From Dehalococcoidia bacterium (GTDB lineage Bacteria > Chloroflexota > Dehalococcoidia > Dehalococcoidales > Fen-1064): DNA of 7,646 nucleotides. Shown one piece after another: positions 4,664 to 7,646 of this stretch (positions are counted from its first letter, which is position 1; each line of letters starts with the position of its first letter). The position numbers and the translations under genes were made by a program. The notes beneath the pieces were generated by a model. That model was not told where the DNA came from and made no database searches. It saw only the letters and a program-made list of their open reading frames with translations. The stretch is from contig JAUYDN010000266.1 in the NCBI GenBank assembly GCA_030691775.1, forward strand, positions 1 through 7,646, in the 5' to 3' direction.

Positions 4664-7078
4664 ATGGTCAGCGGAAAGATACAACCGGTTACAATCGAAG
4701 AAACGATGCGCAGTTCCTACCTGGACTACGCGATGAGTGTTATTGTCGCCCGCGCCCTCCCGGATGTGCGTGACGGTCTCAAACCCGTGCACCGCCGCAT
4801 CCTCTATGCCATGTCGGAGATGGGCATGACCTATAACACCCCCTACAAAAAGAGCGCCCGCATCGTCGGTGAGGTGCTGGGAAAATTCCATCCTCACGGC
4901 GATGGTCCCGTTTACGACGCGATGGTACGCATGGCGCAGGACTTTTCCATGCGTTACCCGCTCATCGATGGGCAGGGCAACTTCGGCAGTATCGATGACG
5001 ACCCGCCCGCTGCGATGCGGTACACGGAAGCCCGGTTAGCCCGCATCACCGAGCAGATGTTGCTCGATATCGATAAAGACACGGTTAATTTCGTGCCCAA
5101 TTTCGACGACAGCCTGAAAGAACCGCTGGTACTTCCCGCCCGCCTTCCCAACCTGCTGGTGAACGGTAGCTCAGGCATTGCCGTGGGTATGGCGACCAAT
5201 ATCCCGCCCCATAACCTGGGCGAAATTTGTGATGCTCTCACCTACCTCATAGATAACCCGGACGCGCCTATCGATGCTCTGACGCAGTTCGTCAAGGGAC
5301 CGGATTTTCCAACCGGCGGTGTCATTTTAGGTGAGGACGGCATCCATAGTGCCTATGCCACCGGTAAAGGCAGAATCATCGTGCGGGCGAAGGCTTATAT
5401 CGATAACTCCCGCCGCCAGATTGTCGTCAACGAAATACCGTATCAGGTTAACAAGGCGGCGCTGGTAGAGAAGATTGCCGAGCTTGTTAATGACAAGAAG
5501 ATTACCGGCATCGGCGACTTGCGGGATGAGTCCGACCGGCAGGGAATGCGCATCGTCATCGAACTGAAGCGGGAAGCCCAGCCGGAGATGGTGTTGAACA
5601 ACCTGTATAAATACACCACCATGCAGACTACGTTTGCGGTCAATATGCTGGCGCTCGTCGACGGCCAACCACTCGTTATCAGTCTCAAGGAGGCTTTACA
5701 GCAGTTCATCGCTTTCCGGCGCGGTGTTATCATCCGCCGCAGTAAGTTCGAGCTAAAAGGCGCGCGTGAACGGGCGCACATCCTGGACGGGTTGAAAATC
5801 GCCCTCGATAACATCGATAGGGTGATTGCCATTATCCGCGGTTCACAGACCACGGATGCCGCCCGTCAGAACCTGATGAGTACCTTCTCCCTGAGCCGCG
5901 TCCAGACCGACGCGATTCTGGAAATGCCTCTGCGCAGACTGGCAGGACTGGAGCGGCAGAAGATACTGGACGAGCTGGCGGAGGCGTTGAAGACTATGTC
6001 CTACCTGGAAGACCTGCTCGCTAAACCGCCGCGTCTTCTCGGTGTTGCCCGGCAGGAAATCGTCGAGCTTAAAGAAAAATTCGCCGATGACCGCCGCACG
6101 GAAATAAACAAAGAAGGCATCGTTGATTTCAAGTTAGAGGACCTGATTCCGCACCAGGAGATGGCGGTGACCATCACCACACGAGGATTCATCAAACGGG
6201 TGCCCGCTAAGGTCTTCAGGACGCAACACCGGGGAGGCAAGGGTATCATCGGCATGACCACGCGGGAAGAGGACGCCGTCCGCCTGCTGGCAGTTGCGGA
6301 TACCCACGATTACCTCCTGTTGTGCAGTAACCGCGGCCGGATGTTCAGTATCAAATGCTACGAGGTACCGCCGGATACCTCTCGTGTGGGCAAGGGTATG
6401 GCGGTCGTCAATCTCTTTGCCATTCCCCCGGAAGAACGCATCACGGATATGGTGGTGGTGAAGGAGTTCACTCCGGACGCCTATCTGCTGATGGTAACAC
6501 GGCACGGGGAAATCAAGAAGACATCACTCGATAGGTTTGCCGCGGTACGCAGTAGCGGTCTCATCTGTATGGATGTTGAGTCCACGGATGAACTGGCGGG
6601 GGTGCGCACCGCAACGGACAAAGATGATATTGTACTCGTCACTAAAAAAGGACAGTCCATCCGTTTCGGCGTTGGTACCGTCCGCACGAGTCAACGAACG
6701 AGCGGTGGTGTGCGGGGTATTCGTCTCCTGCCGGGCGACGAGGTGGTGGGAATCGGCATAGCCTACCCCGACACCTACGTGCTCTGTGTCACCACGGAGG
6801 GGCACGGCAAGGTCACACCTATCAACGCTTATCCCAAGCAAAACCGTGCCGGTAGCGGCGTGCGCACCATCAGGCTCGTGGAAAAAACGGGAGATTTAGC
6901 GGATGCCCGCATAGTAACACCGGGACAGGAAGTCATCTTCGTTACCGCTAACGGGCAGGTGACGCGTACCCTGGTGAAAGAAGTCCGCGTGCTGGATAGA
7001 ATCACCCAGGGCGTGATACTGATGCGGCTCGACGAAGGCGACCACGTGGTCGGTGTGGCAAGTATTGACCAGGAGTAA
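4664..7078 (+). CDS. gyrA: DNA gyrase subunit A
   Basis: This 804-residue protein is the DNA-cleaving subunit of gyrase, acting with GyrB as A2B2 to introduce negative supercoils. The N-terminal winged-helix/tower region begins SSYLDYAMSVIVARALPDVRDGLKPVHRR. The catalytic tyrosine is Y120 in AAMRYTEARL, with R119 beside it, and I172 in GIAVGMATNIPPHN matches the DNA-intercalating isoleucine. The coiled-coil and gate region extends to about residue 490. The C-terminal beta-pinwheel carries the GyrA box as QHRGGKG (521-527), which marks GyrA rather than ParC, and degenerate blade motifs near 675-690 and 727-740. In the quinolone region, HPHGD is followed by G81-P82, where E. coli has S83-A84, while D85 (E. 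coli D87) is kept. GGAG at 4648-4651 is the ribosome-binding site, somewhat distant. No intein or frameshift is present. gyrB is not in the window. Confidence 0.97.
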   Translation: MVSGKIQPVTIEETMRSSYLDYAMSVIVARALPDVRDGLKPVHRRILYAMSEMGMTYNTPYKKSARIVGEVLGKFHPHGDGPVYDAMVRMAQDFSMRYPLIDGQGNFGSIDDDPPAAMRYTEARLARITEQMLLDIDKDTVNFVPNFDDSLKEPLVLPARLPNLLVNGSSGIAVGMATNIPPHNLGEICDALTYLIDNPDAPIDALTQFVKGPDFPTGGVILGEDGIHSAYATGKGRIIVRAKAYIDNSRRQIVVNEIPYQVNKAALVEKIAELVNDKKITGIGDLRDESDRQGMRIVIELKREAQPEMVLNNLYKYTTMQTTFAVNMLALVDGQPLVISLKEALQQFIAFRRGVIIRRSKFELKGARERAHILDGLKIALDNIDRVIAIIRGSQTTDAARQNLMSTFSLSRVQTDAILEMPLRRLAGLERQKILDELAEALKTMSYLEDLLAKPPRLLGVARQEIVELKEKFADDRRTEINKEGIVDFKLEDLIPHQEMAVTITTRGFIKRVPAKVFRTQHRGGKGIIGMTTREEDAVRLLAVADTHDYLLLCSNRGRMFSIKCYEVPPDTSRVGKGMAVVNLFAIPPEERITDMVVVKEFTPDAYLLMVTRHGEIKKTSLDRFAAVRSSGLICMDVESTDELAGVRTATDKDDIVLVTKKGQSIRFGVGTVRTSQRTSGGVRGIRLLPGDEVVGIGIAYPDTYVLCVTTEGHGKVTPINAYPKQNRAGSGVRTIRLVEKTGDLADARIVTPGQEVIFVTANGQVTRTLVKEVRVLDRITQGVILMRLDEGDHVVGVASIDQE

Positions 7079-7180
7079 CAGGGAGAAAATTCCAAATACC
7101 AGGTCATGCTTGTCTAAAATACATTTACTCCCCTGAGTGTTTTCGGTATTACAGCATAACCTTCCGAAGCAATACTACCA
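7079..7180. other. Spacer after gyrA, no gene or clear terminator
   Basis: These 102 bases hold no open frame of note and no stem followed by a T-run. GAGAAAATTCCAAA (7083-7096), starting five bases after the gyrA stop codon, is identical to 704-717, in the leader of the thiamine-binding gene. It looks like a recurrent AT-rich intergenic word rather than a functional site. Confidence 0.5.
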
Positions 7181-7276
7181 TTGTCATACCAGCCCCGTAT
7201 CAGAACGGGGTAAACTCCGGCTGGTATCCAGAAGGTTAGAAAACGTCTGGATTCCCGCTCGGAGGCGGGAATGACA
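7181..7276. repeat. Multi-hairpin interspersed element, family B
   Basis: This 96-base element has near-perfect termini, TTGTCATACC on the left against GGAATGACAA on the right. Between them three nested or serial stems are visible: ATACCAGCC (7186-7194) with GGCTGGTAT (7219-7227), TCCAGA (7227-7232) with TCTGGA (7246-7251), and ATTCCCGC (7251-7258) with GCGGGAAT (7265-7272). It has no coding capacity and differs from the family at 779 and 3591 in its interior. The short GTCAT/ATGAC terminus is common to both. It is probably a miniature mobile or REP-like repeat. Confidence 0.75.
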
Positions 7277-7324
7277 AAAAAGAGAGGATTTTTCATACTT
7301 GATGGTGCCGATGTAATCGGCATG

Positions 7325-7502
7325 ATTGATTCTGAGCGCTAAGAGAAGACCGTTATAATAGAGATAGGATGCGCGCGAAGAATCTCCGGCGTCTAACGTA
7401 CAGGTGAGTATACACTTCGCGGAGTTATACCCGGCACTACAGCAGGACTACGGTTATCCACCGCCACCTTTGGGGTCAATCCCTCGGCAATGCTCGGGGT
7501 GA
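7325..7502. repeat. Decayed relative of interspersed family A
   Basis: Three landmarks of the family appear in order. ATTCTGAGCG (7329-7338) matches the left terminus. CGAAGAATCTCC (7376-7387) is identical to 822-833. CCCTCGGCAATGCTCGGGGTGA (7481-7502) aligns with the right end of the 779-880 copy, CCCTTCGCCATGCTCAGGGTGA, with three differences. The interior is longer and does not fold neatly, which suggests an old copy with insertions or a composite. Its right edge merges into the ribosome-binding site of the gene at 7514. Confidence 0.5.
7330..7359 (+). promoter_or_regulatory. Candidate promoter for the hydrolase gene
   Basis: A perfect TATAAT (7354-7359) is present, but the best -35 is the poor TTCTGA (7330-7335) with an 18-base spacer. 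Transcription from it would give a leader of about 150 bases before the ATG at 7514. Both boxes lie within the decayed repeat. No better rightward promoter was seen in 7277-7513. Confidence 0.3.
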
Positions 7503-7513
7503 AGGAGCCGCTT

Positions 7514-7646
7514 ATGAAGTTATTGTTAATTCCAGGTTCCGGCGCCGGCGGCAATGTCTGGCATTACCAGGTCAAGGGCATCCCTGACACAGAGGGCATT
7601 TCTCTCCCCGGTCACCCGGACGGCGAACCTTTAGAGAGTATCCCTG
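7514..7646 (+). CDS. Alpha/beta-hydrolase family protein, N-terminal part
   Basis: The frame is open to the window end and gives the first 44 residues, beginning MKLLLIPGSGAGGNVW. The first hydrophobic strand LLLIPG followed by S-G-A-G-G-x-x-W is the usual beginning of alpha/beta-hydrolases, where the turn after the strand forms the oxyanion hole. LPGHPDG at about 32-38 matches the P-G-H-G-x-S/D region that follows the next strand. The catalytic serine, acid and histidine lie beyond the window, so substrate and activity cannot be judged. AAGGAG (7502-7507) is a strong ribosome-binding site six bases before the ATG. The gene is separated from gyrA by 435 bases of repeat-filled spacer, so it is probably transcribed independently. 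Confidence 0.8.
   Translation, partial: MKLLLIPGSGAGGNVWHYQVKGIPDTEGISLPGHPDGEPLESIP

Noticed and set aside
7251..7280. GC-rich hairpin followed by an A-run taken as a rho-independent terminator of gyrA
   Set aside because: On the plus strand the stem is followed by GACAAAAAA, not T residues. It is more simply part of the repeat element and would end no rightward transcript.
779..7502. The repeated elements as a CRISPR array
   Set aside because: Copies are few, far apart, imperfect and inverted-repeat in form. There are no regular spacers and no cas genes.

Overview
The window reads as a chromosomal segment of an uncultured Chloroflexota bacterium, most likely of the Dehalococcoidia. That placement is an inference from the overall look of the proteins, from a phosphoglycerate-mutase-like gene coupled to a monofunctional aspartate kinase, and from the short interspersed inverted repeats (GTCATTCTG...GAAGAATCT...) in the spacers. 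No marker here proves it. Most of the content is housekeeping.

Layout, left to right. Bases 1-385 hold no convincing gene. They contain a good leftward promoter (246-274) and, at the extreme left, a 19-codon leftward open stretch that resembles a TRAP-transporter permease fragment. Bases 386-688 (minus) encode a 100-residue MTH1187/YqgV-type thiamine-binding protein. Bases 689-1006 are a spacer with one inverted-repeat element (779-880), a 15-bp direct repeat around it, and a near-consensus rightward promoter (938-966). A tRNA-Pro(CGG) with encoded CCA lies on the minus strand at 1007-1085, with its own TATAAT promoter. Next come two tightly linked plus-strand genes: an archaeal-type phosphoglycerate mutase homologue (1133-2320), for which a homoserine kinase role is a serious alternative, and the aspartate kinase lysC (2327-3544). 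lysC carries a strong internal Shine-Dalgarno and ATG that should yield a separate regulatory beta subunit.

A 297-base spacer (3545-3841) holds a second copy of the inverted-repeat element and a textbook TTGACG-17-TAATAT promoter. This promoter drives a two-gene unit: a TPR protein with a C-terminal beta-rich domain (3842-4657) and gyrA (4664-7078). The final spacer (7079-7513) holds a different, multi-hairpin element (7181-7276) and a decayed relative of the first repeat family. The decayed copy ends at the ribosome-binding site of an alpha/beta-hydrolase gene cut by the window end (7514-7646).

Functionally, the apgM-like gene and lysC fit one aspartate-family (Lys/Thr/Met) unit, while the TPR-gyrA pair concerns DNA topology. 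I found no undescribed system such as a defence island, CRISPR array or retroelement. The most informative points are the lysC internal start, the possible homoserine kinase, the rightward promoter whose transcript would be antisense to tRNA-Pro, the Gly-Pro pair in the GyrA quinolone region, and the repeat families that shape the spacers.
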